Shown here one piece after another: positions 28,609 to 36,229 of a stretch of DNA of 64,000 nt (positions are counted from its first letter, which is position 1; every line of letters starts with the position of its first letter). The notes under the pieces were generated by a model. It was given only the letters and a program-made list of their open reading frames with translations. It was not told where the DNA came from and made no database searches. The translations under genes and the position numbers were made by a program. The DNA comes from Streptomyces eurocidicus (GTDB lineage Bacteria; Actinomycetota; Actinomycetes; Streptomycetales; Streptomycetaceae), in NCBI RefSeq assembly GCF_002891295.1, contig NZ_LGUI01000005.1:1-64000 (forward strand), given 5' to 3'.

Positions 28609-28892
28609 TGTGCGCGATCGCTCTTGCCCTGGAGGCGGCTCAGATTCCCGCATCCGCCGTCGACATCAGCGGCCACCACGTCGCCACCGGGTACAGCGTG
28701 CGGGATCACGAAGGCGTCGTGCATGTGGAACGGCTCGGACCAGCCGGCAGCCACTCGCGCTACGAGCAGCACGCCGAACTCGGGCGCTGTGCGGGTACCC
28801 TCGCGGACCTCGGCCGGCAGACCCTTGAGTACCGCGGCGCGCGCGGGCAGCGTCGGCTCGAGCCGAGGCCCCGGCGTGAACACTACGGGTGG
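28609..28892 (+). pseudogene. Decayed gene copy B (matches 984-1069 at its end)
   Basis: The forward frame reads IALALEAAQIPASAVDISGH, HVATGYSVRDHEGVVHVERL and RCAGTLADLGRQTLEYRGAR, then GQRRLE. The codon pattern is good, but there is no start; the frame begins inside unrelated text. The last 85 bp match the remnant at 984-1069. The family is unknown to me. Confidence 0.5.
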
Positions 28893-29398
28893 GGTCGGCG
28901 AGTTGGCACTGTCCGGGGAGTTTTCGCGGATCCGCCGACCTGAGGCTCGTATGGGACGTTCAAGGTCCCGGGCGCCTGTGCGGGGAGGAAATCAAGCTGG
29001 TCCACTTCGGCCTCTGGGAGAGGCCCGAGCGGCGCGATGGTTCTTCTACCCCTTCGGGCCAGGCTGGCCACCCGCAGAGGGAAGGCATGGTCGTCGCACC
29101 TGCGCTGATGTGCCCGACCTTGCGGAGGCGCTGACCCGGTGCGGAAGTGTCGGCCAGGTGCGCCCCGAGCCCCATGCCGGGATCGAGGAGCGGTGGCGTG
29201 AACCTACGCGTCTGGGGGTCGGCAGTCCACCCCCGTGCTGTGTCAGGTGCGGGTCAGGCTGGCCCCGGCGGCCGGGAGGTTCCAAGGCCGCTCGGTGGCC
29301 GGCGCACAGCACCCACCGATCGGGGGTCCTGTGCTCCCCCGCTCGTCCCGGCGGTCGGATGACCCTGCATGCCCGCTCCCGCGCGCACGCTGGAGGGC
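28893..29398. other. No intact gene; scrambled coding-like text
   Basis: Both strands are open in several frames because of high GC, but codon use is mixed and no motif, signal peptide or ribosome site could be supported. Confidence 0.3.
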
Positions 29399-29836
29399 AT
29401 GAACAAGGAATTCGCAAAGAAGCTCAGGGACACAGCCATCGCGACCGGAACTCCCCTGCCGGAACGTGAGCACTACGAGGTCACCGTGAGCAACCAGTCG
29501 ACGCACGCTCTCGTACTGACGTCGAAGGCGGTATCCGGGTCGTTCGACGAAGCCCCGGACGAAGGCCACGTCCTTCATCCCCGGGAATCGGACACCTTCC
29601 AGGTCTCCTCGGTCCACTTCCCCTGGGAGTCCGGCGCAGCCGCGCTCCGCTACCAGATGACCGACGCCCCCGTCACCTTCACCGCGACCGGTGGACCGCC
29701 GGGCAGCCATGCATCCAGCGGCAAACTGGAAGGACCCGGCTGCGAACACTACGACTGCACCATCGGCAGCAGCTGCCCCGAAAAAAGCCTCATCATGCTG
29801 GAAACAGCCATGGATCCCCACATGATGGGCATATGA
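29399..29836 (+). CDS. Conserved hypothetical protein (intact copy of a duplicated gene)
   Basis: 145 residues from ATG 29399, with GGAGGGC just upstream. There is no signal peptide. It contains HYEVTVSNQSTHALVLTSKA, ESDTFQVSSVHFPWESGAAA and RYQMTDAPVTFTATGGPPGS, then CEHYDCTIGSSCPEK with three Cys, and ends DPHMMGI. The strand-rich pattern suggests a small beta-sandwich, but I cannot name a family. Its 3' 110 codons are duplicated with a small deletion at 24329-24655. It sits upstream of the interrupted two-component system without obvious linkage. Confidence 0.7.
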   Translation: MNKEFAKKLRDTAIATGTPLPEREHYEVTVSNQSTHALVLTSKAVSGSFDEAPDEGHVLHPRESDTFQVSSVHFPWESGAAALRYQMTDAPVTFTATGGPPGSHASSGKLEGPGCEHYDCTIGSSCPEKSLIMLETAMDPHMMGI

Positions 29837-29850
29837 ACAACCCAGCCACC
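29494..29850 (+). repeat. Direct repeat unit 2 (full-length version of 24329-24672)
   Basis: Same orientation and almost the same sequence as 24329-24672. The pair bounds a 4.8-kb block with the two Tat genes, the GNAT gene and relics. Homology stops right after CCACCCCCATGC in both. Confidence 0.85.
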
Positions 29851-29959
29851 CCCATGCGCCGCGCAATCGCCGGGCCCTCCACGCGCAGCGTGCAGCAGGG
29901 GGTCGGGGCGGCACAAGGCCGGAAGACGGTGGTTCCCCCGGGCCGGCCCTGCTCCTGCC

Positions 29960-30084
29960 ACTAGGCGTGCGCGGCCTCGACCTCGTCCCACAGCCGGCGG
30001 CTGCCGTACTGGAACACCGTGGACGGGCCCTCCGTCGGCGACCGTGGCCTCGGTGCGGGCGAAGCGGGTTCCCCACGGCACCAC
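29960..30084 (-). pseudogene. Tail of a PIMT-like methyltransferase
   Basis: The minus strand reads VFQYGSRRLWDEVEAAHA, an in-frame TAG, then WQEQGRPGGTTVF. This is like the C-terminal tail (xxQYGPRxLWDEVExAYxWWxxxGxP) of the FxLD-type protein-L-isoaspartate methyltransferase relatives. It is only a relic with a stop inside. Confidence 0.4.
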
Positions 30085-30397
30085 AATCCGTAATGCCGGC
30101 TATCCGCAGGGGTTGGCGGTGTCAGCGGACTCGCCCGGTGAGACGAGTCCTGTCTCGTAGGCGAGGACGACGGCCTGGGCCCGGTCGCGCAGGGTCAGCT
30201 TGGCGAAGATCCGGGCCACATGGGTCTTCACCGTCGCCTCGCTGAGCGTCAGCTCACGAGCCAGTTCGGCATTGGACAGCCCCCGGCCCATGAGCGTCAG
30301 GACCTCGCGCTCGCGCGGCGTTAGGGCGTGTATCGGATTGTGATCAGTTTGTTCGATTCGACCTCATGGTGGGTCCTGGTCCGGTAGACCGTCATAT

Positions 30398-30892
30398 GTG
30401 ACGAGAGCGCAACTGACGGATGTGGAGTGGGAGTTCATCGAGCCCTTCCTGCCGGTAGGCAGGTTCGGGCCTTACCCCGAGCGGTTGCGGCAGCAGTTCG
30501 AGGGCGTGATCTGGCGGTTTCGTACGGGTGGGCAGTGGCGGGAGATGCCGTCCGAGTTCGGCGCCTGGCCGACTGTCCACAACCGCTTCCGTCAGTGGAG
30601 GGACGCCGGTGTCTTCGAAGCCCTGCTGGAGGCCTCGATCGCACAGGCGGCGAGGCGGGGTGAGGTGGACGTGTCCCTGGTCAGCGTGGACTCCACCACG
30701 GTCAGGGCTCACCACGACGCCGCCGGGATGCATCTGGACCCCGGCGTCCTTGCCGCCCTGGAGAAAGCCTCAGCCGAAGAGGGGAAGGCCCGGCAAAAGG
30801 GGGTGGCCCGGAAGAACAAGACGGACACGGTGGAGATGGCCTCGAGCGGGAGGCACGACGCCGCATCCGGCGCCGTCACCAGGTCCGTTTGA
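30398..30892 (+). CDS. IS427-type transposase OrfA, copy 2
   Basis: Identical in translation to 12328-12822: DUF4096 domain plus first catalytic Asp region, ending at the TGA inside GTTTGA. Confidence 0.85.
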   Translation: MTRAQLTDVEWEFIEPFLPVGRFGPYPERLRQQFEGVIWRFRTGGQWREMPSEFGAWPTVHNRFRQWRDAGVFEALLEASIAQAARRGEVDVSLVSVDSTTVRAHHDAAGMHLDPGVLAALEKASAEEGKARQKGVARKNKTDTVEMASSGRHDAASGAVTRSV

Positions 30893-31398
30893 AAGCCGCC
30901 CTGCTCGGACGTTCCAGAGGCGGCCAGACCAGCAAGATCCACCTCGCCAGCGATCGAAAGTGCCGCCCGCTGGCCATCGTGCTGACCGCGGGACAGGCCG
31001 CCGACAGCCCGCAGTTCATCCCCGTGCTGAAGAAGGTACGCATCCGGCAGAGCATCGGCCGCCCTCGCACCCGGCCTGACGCGGTCGCCGCGGACAAGGC
31101 CTACTCCTCCCGCGGCAACCGCGCTCATCTGCGGAAACGACGCATCAAAGCAGTCATCCCAGAGAAGAAGGACCAGGCCGCCAACCGGAAGAAGAAAGGC
31201 AGCACCGGCGGCCGGCCCGTCAGCTTCGACCCCGATCTCTACAAAGAACGCAACACCGTCGAGCGTCTGATCAACAAAATGAAGGCCTGGCGAGGCATCG
31301 CCACTCGATACGACCAAACCCCGGCAAGCTACCTCGCCGGCCTCCACCTCCGTGCCGCGATGATCTGGATCAAAGACCTCACCCGCAGCACCTCTTGA
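30889..31398 (+). CDS. IS427-type transposase OrfB, copy 2
   Basis: Identical in translation to 12819-13328, beginning at TTG overlapping the OrfA stop and carrying the rest of the DDE domain. Confidence 0.85.
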   Translation: MKAALLGRSRGGQTSKIHLASDRKCRPLAIVLTAGQAADSPQFIPVLKKVRIRQSIGRPRTRPDAVAADKAYSSRGNRAHLRKRRIKAVIPEKKDQAANRKKKGSTGGRPVSFDPDLYKERNTVERLINKMKAWRGIATRYDQTPASYLAGLHLRAAMIWIKDLTRSTS

Positions 31399-31912
31399 TC
31401 ACAACCCAATACGTTCCCTAGTGCGGCCAGGTCGCGGTGGACGGCCGGGGCCGCGGGAGCCGGACCGGCCGCCGGAGCGGCGGAGGCGAAGCGCTCCACA
31501 AGGCGGCGGGTGATCGAGGGTGCGAGCAGCGCGTCACCGGTGCCGACCAGGCGCACGGCAGCGGCCAGATGCGCGGGGGTGACGTCCTTGAGCAGGAAGC
31601 CGCTGGCGCCGGCGGCGAGGGCGGCGTAGACGTACTGATCGAGGTCGAAGGTGGTCAGCATGATCACCCGGCAGTCCGGGTCCTGCGCGAGGATGCGCCG
31701 GGCGGCCTCCAGGCCGTCCATGACGGGCATCCGGATGTCCATCAGGACGACGTCGGGCCGCAGCCTGCGCACGGCGGCCACCGTCTCGGCCCCGTCACCG
31801 GCCTCGCCCACCACGTCGATGCCGCGCGCGGTCAGGATCATGCGGAAGCCGGTGCGCACCAGCTCCTGGTCGTCGGCGATCACGACGCGTGGGGCGGGCC
31901 CGGTGTGCGTCG

Positions 31913-32752
31913 TCATGGCCGGTCCAGCGGGATCCGGGCGCGGACGCGGTAGCCGCCGCCAAGGCGACGGCGGGCGTCCAGGTCGCCGCCGTAGACGGCG
32001 ACCCGCTCCCGCAGGCCGAGCAGCCCGCGTCCCGCTCCGTCCGCCTGGCCCCGGCCCGGCTCCTTCTGTGCGGGCGCGCCGCCCGACAGGACGCTCGGTC
32101 CGCTGTTCAGCACCTCGACGCGCAGGTAGTGGTCCGTGTACCGCACCGTCACCTCGGCCTTCGCCTCGTCCCCGTGTTTGAGTGCATTGGTCAGGCCCTC
32201 CTGGATGATCCGGTAGGCGGTGACGTCGATCCCGGTCGGCAGCGGGCGCGGCTCACCCGAGATTCGTATCTCAACGGGCAGGCCGGCGAAGGCGATCCGG
32301 TCGATCAGCGGGCCGAGCCGGCTCAGGCTCGGCTGCGGCGACAGGTCCACGCCGTACGGCTCGTCCTCGCCGTTCTGCGCGGGCGCGAGCAGGCCGAGCA
32401 GGTGGCGCAGCTCGGTCATCGTGTTGCGCCCGGCGGTCTCGACGGCGCTCATCGCCGCCGCCGCTTCCTCGGGCATGGTGGCCAGCACCTCGCGGGCGGC
32501 CCCGGCCTGGATCACCATGACGCTCACGTTGTGGCTGACGATGTCGTGGAGCTCGGCTGCGATCCTGGCCCGCTCGGCGTCCACCGCGGTCCGCGTCGCG
32601 CTCTCCCGTTCCCGCTCGAGGAGCCAGCCCCGCTCCTCGATGGCCGCCCGGTGCCGCCGCCGCGCCCGCGCCGCCGCCGCACACAGCCACCCGGCGGCGC
32701 CGACTGCCGCCATCAGGGCGATGACCAGCCACATCGTCCAGGATTCCCCCAC
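31913..32752 (-). CDS. Sensor histidine kinase (HisKA_3/NarX-DesK type)
   Basis: About 279 residues from GTG 32752; ATG 32734 with GGGGGA upstream is an alternative. One membrane segment (MWLVIALMAAVGAAGWLCAA) is followed by a basic coiled linker. The HisKA_3 dimerisation box is AERARIAAELHDIVSHNVSV with the phospho-His, and the HATPase N box is IIQEGLTNALKHG. The G box is GRGLLGLRERVAVYGG. Most relatives have four or five membrane segments, so the sensor part is very short. Its partner regulator is broken by an IS. A longer start at 32848 would run through a C-run and the palindrome of the divergent promoter and is unlikely. Confidence 0.88.
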   Translation of the reverse strand: MGESWTMWLVIALMAAVGAAGWLCAAAARARRRHRAAIEERGWLLERERESATRTAVDAERARIAAELHDIVSHNVSVMVIQAGAAREVLATMPEEAAAAMSAVETAGRNTMTELRHLLGLLAPAQNGEDEPYGVDLSPQPSLSRLGPLIDRIAFAGLPVEIRISGEPRPLPTGIDVTAYRIIQEGLTNALKHGDEAKAEVTVRYTDHYLRVEVLNSGPSVLSGGAPAQKEPGRGQADGAGRGLLGLRERVAVYGGDLDARRRLGGGYRVRARIPLDRP

Positions 32753-32832
32753 CGGATCATCTTCGCAGGTGCCCCGGCGTGCCGCGCATCGCCCCCCCCC
32801 CGATGCAGCGCCGTACATCTCCGGGATGACCT

Positions 32833-32854
32833 CCCCGGACGGATACATCCGGGG
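32833..32854. promoter_or_regulatory. Palindrome between kinase and ABC genes, probable operator
   Basis: CCCCGGA (32833-32839) and TCCGGGG (32848-32854) form a perfect inverted repeat around an 8-bp spacer, with a related CTCCGGGAT just upstream. It lies 40-60 bp before the ABC start, where a NarL-type regulator binding site would be expected. Role inferred from position. Confidence 0.45.
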
Positions 32855-32881
32855 GGTGACGCCCGGTCATCGGTCCCGGCC

Positions 32882-32894
32882 TAGGTTCGAGCCA
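32882..32894 (+). promoter_or_regulatory. Promoter -10 for a leaderless ABC transporter transcript
   Basis: TAGGTT (32882-32887) fits the Streptomyces -10 TAGRRT consensus and ends 6 bp before the ATG at 32894. Transcription would therefore begin at or next to the start codon. A GTGACG at about 32855-32860 is a poor -35, fitting an activated promoter. Confidence 0.45.
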
Positions 32895-33604
32895 TGACAA
32901 CTGATCATGACGGTGCCCGGCAAGTAGTGGTGCGGCTGGACGGCGTGCACAAGGAGTACGGCGACGCGAAGGCCCTGGACGGCCTTTCGCTGGAGATCCG
33001 GGCGGGCGACGCGGTCGCCGTGATGGGCCCCTCCGGCTGCGGCAAGTCCACCCTGCTCAACATGGTGGCCGGCCTGGACCGGCCGACGTCGGGCACGGTC
33101 GAGGTGCAAGGTCACGACCTCGGGAAGCTGAACGAGACCGGCCTGGCGCTGTTCCGGCGGCGGAACGTCGGCATGATCTTCCAGTTCTTCAACCTCATCG
33201 ACGACCTGCCCGTCCTGGACAACGTGGCGCTGGCCGCCCAGCTGACCGGCACCCCGGCCCGCCTGGCGCGCCGCCGTGCCCTGGAGCTCCTGGACGAACT
33301 CGGTGTCGCCGAGCGCCGGAACAACTATCCGGCGACACTGAGCGGCGGCGAGCGCCAACGCGTCGCCGTGGCACGGGCGTTGATGAACCGCCCGGCCCTG
33401 CTGCTGGCCGACGAGCCGACCGGCGCCCTCGACAGCCGGTCGGGCGAGCAGGTGATGGACCTGCTGATCGACCTCAACCAGATCGGCCAGACCCTGCTGA
33501 TCGTCACCCACGACCCGCAGCTGGCCACCCGCTGTGCCAGCCGCCTGGTCGAAGTCGCCGACGGCCGGGTCGCCCGCGAGAGCGCGCTGGAGGCGACCGC
33601 GTGA
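32894..33604 (+). CDS. ABC transporter ATP-binding protein (MacB/LolD type)
   Basis: 236 residues. Walker A is GPSGCGKST (residues 45-53), the Q-loop is MIFQFFNLIDDL, the signature is LSGGERQRVAVARAL, Walker B is LLLADEPTGALD, and the H-loop is LIVTHD. This is the EmrB-independent, FtsX-permease-linked ATPase group. Its stop overlaps the permease GTG (GTGA at 33601-33604). The genes form an export or membrane-remodelling unit, with the divergent two-component system as the probable regulator. With that regulator split, expression is probably altered. Confidence 0.93.
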   Translation: MTTDHDGARQVVVRLDGVHKEYGDAKALDGLSLEIRAGDAVAVMGPSGCGKSTLLNMVAGLDRPTSGTVEVQGHDLGKLNETGLALFRRRNVGMIFQFFNLIDDLPVLDNVALAAQLTGTPARLARRRALELLDELGVAERRNNYPATLSGGERQRVAVARALMNRPALLLADEPTGALDSRSGEQVMDLLIDLNQIGQTLLIVTHDPQLATRCASRLVEVADGRVARESALEATA

Positions 33605-35910
33605 GCGCCGTGTGGAGGGCCTCGCGCGCGGCCGTGAAGCGCCGCCGGCTCCAGACCTTCGTCATCGGACTCGTCGTGCTCTGCTCCACCACGACCGTCC
33701 TGCTCGCACTGGCTCTGCTGACCGCCGCCTCGAGCCCCTTCGACAAGGCATACGCCGCGCAGCGCGGCGCCCACACGGTGGCGGGCTTCGACACCACGAA
33801 GGTCTCGCCGGAGCAGCTGGCGCGGACCGCCCGGCAGCCCGGGGTGGAGGCCGCGGCCGGACCGTTCGGCCAGGCCGTCGTCGACATCCCCAAGGACTGG
33901 CTCTGGATGGCGGGCGGCACCCTCAGCGTGGTGGGCCGGGCCGACCCGGCGGGCCCCGTGGACCGGATCGACCTGCTTGAGGGCCACTGGGCCACCGCAC
34001 CCGGCGAGATAGTCGTCAACTGGTCCGCCCAGGGCTCCCCCGGCACCGCACTCCTCGGCACCGAGCTGGAGACCCCCGGCGGGGGGACGCTGACCGTCGT
34101 CGGATTCGCCACCAGCATGAGCAAGTCGGCGAGCGCCTGGGTCTCGCCCGAGCAGATGGCCGCACTGCACCCGACCTCCGCCCAGATGCTCTACCGCTTC
34201 ACGGACTCCGCCACGGAGGCCGAACTGAGCGCCGGGCTGGCCCGGGCCACCGCGGGACTGCCCAAGGACTCGCTGACCGGCACACAGACCTACCTCACCC
34301 TCAAGCATGCCTTCTCCGCGATGGCCGACTCCTACCTCCCGTTCATGACGCTCTTCGGCGTCCTCGGCCTGCTGGTCTCCGCCCTGATCGTCGGCAACGT
34401 GGTCAGCGGCGCGGTCGTCTCCGGCTACCGGCACATCGGGGTCCTCAAAGCCCTGGGCTTCACCCCGAACCAGGTCGTCGCCGTCTACCTGACGATGCTC
34501 TCCGTACCGGCCGCGGCGGGCTGCGTGCTCGGCACGCTGGCCGGCAACGCGCTGGCCGGGCCGATCCTGAAGGTCGCGTTCACCGGCATCGACGTGGGCC
34601 GGGCCTCGGTCGGCGAGATCAGCCCGTGGGTGTCGGTGGCCTGCCTCGTGGGCATGCCCGCCCTCGTCCTGCTCGCCGCGCTGGTGCCCGCCCTGCGCGC
34701 CCACCGGCTGCCCGCCGCACGGGCCATCAGCGCGGGCGGCGCGCCGCGGACCGGGCGCGGACTGCGCGTCCAGCGGATGCTCGGCGCCACCCGGCTGCCG
34801 CGCCCGGTCAGCCTGGGCCTGGGCCAGCCCTTCGCCCGCCCCGCCCGCACCCTGCTGACCCTGGCGGCCATCGTCCTCGGCGTCACCACGGTGACCCTGT
34901 CGACCGGGCTGACCAGCACTCTGCTGGCGTACGGCGAGGTCGGGAAGGAGGACGGCGGCGCCCGCATCCACGTGACGACCGGGGGGTCGGGCCCCGACCG
35001 GACACCGCCGCGCCTCGGTGACGTGCAGATCGAGGAACGGCTGCGCTCCCTGCCGGGCGCCAAGGGGGTACGGGCCCGCGCACTGTCCCAGGCGAACATG
35101 ACCGGGCAGACCCAGCCCGTCTTCGCCGACTTCTACCGCGGCGACGACTCCGTGTACGACCACACCATTGTCAAGGGCCGGGCGCCGGCCGCGGCGGGCG
35201 AGATCGCGGCCGGGCCGGCGTTCCTGACCCAGCGCGGGCTGAAGCTCGGCGACCGGGTCACGCTGGAGCTGAACGGCCGGAAGATCACCGCGACCGTCGT
35301 GGGCCAGGTCATCGAGGGAAACGCCCGTGCGCTGGAGGCCAGTTGGGAGAGTTATGCCCGGCTCGCACCGGACGCCCATGCCACCGAGTACACGGTGCGG
35401 CTCGCCCCCGGCGCCGACGCGCGCGCCTACGCCGACGCGGTCGCGGCACTCGACCCGGCCCTGCACGCGTCGGTGATGGACTCCGGCAACGCCGGCACCG
35501 CCACCGTCATCACCTTCGCCACGGTGTTCACGGTGCTGCTGACCCTCGTCGCCTCGCTCGGCGTCTTCAACACCGTGCTCCTCAACACCCGTGAGCGGCG
35601 CCGGGACCTGGGCATGCTCAAGTCGATCGGCATGACGCCCCGGCAGGTGGTGGTGATGACGGTGACCTCGGTCGCCGGGCTCGGCGCGGTCGGCGGGCTG
35701 CTCGGCATCCCGCTCGGAATCGCGGCCCACCGCCTCGTCGTGGACCATGTCGGAGTGATCGACTTCCCGGAGTACATGAAGGACGTGTGGCATGCCCCGC
35801 AGCTGGCCGCCATGCTCCTGGCGGGTGTGACGATCGCGGTCCTCGGCGCCCTGGTCCCGGCCCGGTCGGCGGCCCGCATGACCATCGCCGCGGTGCTGCA
35901 CACCGAGTAG
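33601..35910 (+). CDS. ABC transporter permease, FtsX-like (two FtsX domains)
   Basis: 769 residues from GTG 33601. An N-terminal membrane segment (FVIGLVVLCSTTTVLLALAL) is followed by a periplasm-side MacB_PCD-like region. The first FtsX domain follows (LPFMTLFGVLGLLVSALIVG; IGVLKALGFTPNQVVAVYLT), then a second extracytoplasmic region, then the second FtsX domain (GTATVITFATVFTVLLTLVA; LGMLKSIGMTPRQVVVMTVT). The paired (L/V)LKxxGxTPxQVV motif is diagnostic. About ten membrane segments are expected. Such pairs often export peptides or antimicrobials in actinobacteria, but the cargo here is unknown. Confidence 0.92.
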   Translation: MSAVWRASRAAVKRRRLQTFVIGLVVLCSTTTVLLALALLTAASSPFDKAYAAQRGAHTVAGFDTTKVSPEQLARTARQPGVEAAAGPFGQAVVDIPKDWLWMAGGTLSVVGRADPAGPVDRIDLLEGHWATAPGEIVVNWSAQGSPGTALLGTELETPGGGTLTVVGFATSMSKSASAWVSPEQMAALHPTSAQMLYRFTDSATEAELSAGLARATAGLPKDSLTGTQTYLTLKHAFSAMADSYLPFMTLFGVLGLLVSALIVGNVVSGAVVSGYRHIGVLKALGFTPNQVVAVYLTMLSVPAAAGCVLGTLAGNALAGPILKVAFTGIDVGRASVGEISPWVSVACLVGMPALVLLAALVPALRAHRLPAARAISAGGAPRTGRGLRVQRMLGATRLPRPVSLGLGQPFARPARTLLTLAAIVLGVTTVTLSTGLTSTLLAYGEVGKEDGGARIHVTTGGSGPDRTPPRLGDVQIEERLRSLPGAKGVRARALSQANMTGQTQPVFADFYRGDDSVYDHTIVKGRAPAAAGEIAAGPAFLTQRGLKLGDRVTLELNGRKITATVVGQVIEGNARALEASWESYARLAPDAHATEYTVRLAPGADARAYADAVAALDPALHASVMDSGNAGTATVITFATVFTVLLTLVASLGVFNTVLLNTRERRRDLGMLKSIGMTPRQVVVMTVTSVAGLGAVGGLLGIPLGIAAHRLVVDHVGVIDFPEYMKDVWHAPQLAAMLLAGVTIAVLGALVPARSAARMTIAAVLHTE

Positions 35911-35950
35911 ATCATCCGTCAGCACCAGTCTCTGGAACCGGCCCAAGGCA

Positions 35951-35972
35951 GCCGACGGCGTCAGCCGTCGGC
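35951..35972 (+). terminator. Hairpin after the ABC operon
   Basis: GCCGACGG (35951-35958) pairs with CCGTCGGC (35965-35972), loop CGTCAG, 41 nt after the permease stop. Confidence 0.5.
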
Positions 35973-36049
35973 CGGCCGGCTCCACGGGTACGCCCGTGTA
36001 CTGCTGACCGTCGCGGGCAACGACACCGCCGAGGGCCACCTGTCGGGCG

Positions 36050-36229
36050 GCCCGGTCTCCTTCAGGTCCGCGCGGAACCACGCCGCCCCCGTCTTCGGCA
36101 ACCCCGCCCACGGGGCCGCCCGGCTCCTGGCTCACGTCCAGCACGACAAACGAGCCGACCACTACCACGCCATGGTCACCATCGCCTGCCTGCTGTTACG
36201 GCTCACACCATGACTTTGCGGACACGCCC
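36050..36229 (+). pseudogene. Right-end relic of an IS5-family element
   Basis: The forward frame ends AHVQHDKRADHYHAMVTIAC and LLLRLTP, like the C-terminus of IS5 transposases (TRYDKxxxxYxAMVTIACLLLWL). It is followed by GCGGACACGCCC at 36218-36229, which mirrors the GGGCGTGT ends of IS427-type elements, and then TA. The rest of the element is lost. Its last base pairs supply part of the stop codon of the neighbouring P450. Confidence 0.55.

Larger units (their letters stand above)
30324..31418 (+). mobile_element. IS5-family (IS427-type) element, copy 2
   Basis: 1,095 bp, the same as copy 1 at 12254-13348. The same 23-bp imperfect inverted ends are present, with TA on both sides (30322-30323 and 31419-31420). 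It inserted into the linker between the receiver and HTH of the response regulator, in the opposite direction to that gene. The lack of any visible difference between the copies points to recent transposition. Confidence 0.92.
30100..31916 (-). pseudogene. NarL/LuxR-family response regulator split by an insertion sequence
   Basis: The N-terminal piece (31916 to 31419) is a receiver domain: acidic pocket VVIADDQELVRTGFRMIL, phospho-acceptor Asp60 in VVLMDIRMP, Thr in IMLTTFD, Lys in GFLLKDV. It runs to HRDLAAL. The IS427-type element (30324-31418) follows. The C-terminal piece (30323 to 30100) is TPREREVLTLMGRGLSNAEL then ATVKTHVARIFAKL, the LuxR HTH. Removing the IS and one TA rejoins ...DLAAL-TPREREVL in frame, giving an intact regulator of about 238 residues. 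As it stands the receiver lacks its DNA-binding half. The start overlaps the histidine kinase stop (ATGA), so they form one operon. Confidence 0.9.

Noticed and set aside
29399..29836. Aegerolysin or insecticidal crystal-protein assignment for the duplicated gene
   Set aside because: A beta-rich look is not enough; no signature residues could be matched.
33325..36168. A 947-codon open frame on the minus strand
   Set aside because: It is antisense to the ABC ATPase and permease, with low-complexity Gly/Arg/His-rich translation caused by high GC.
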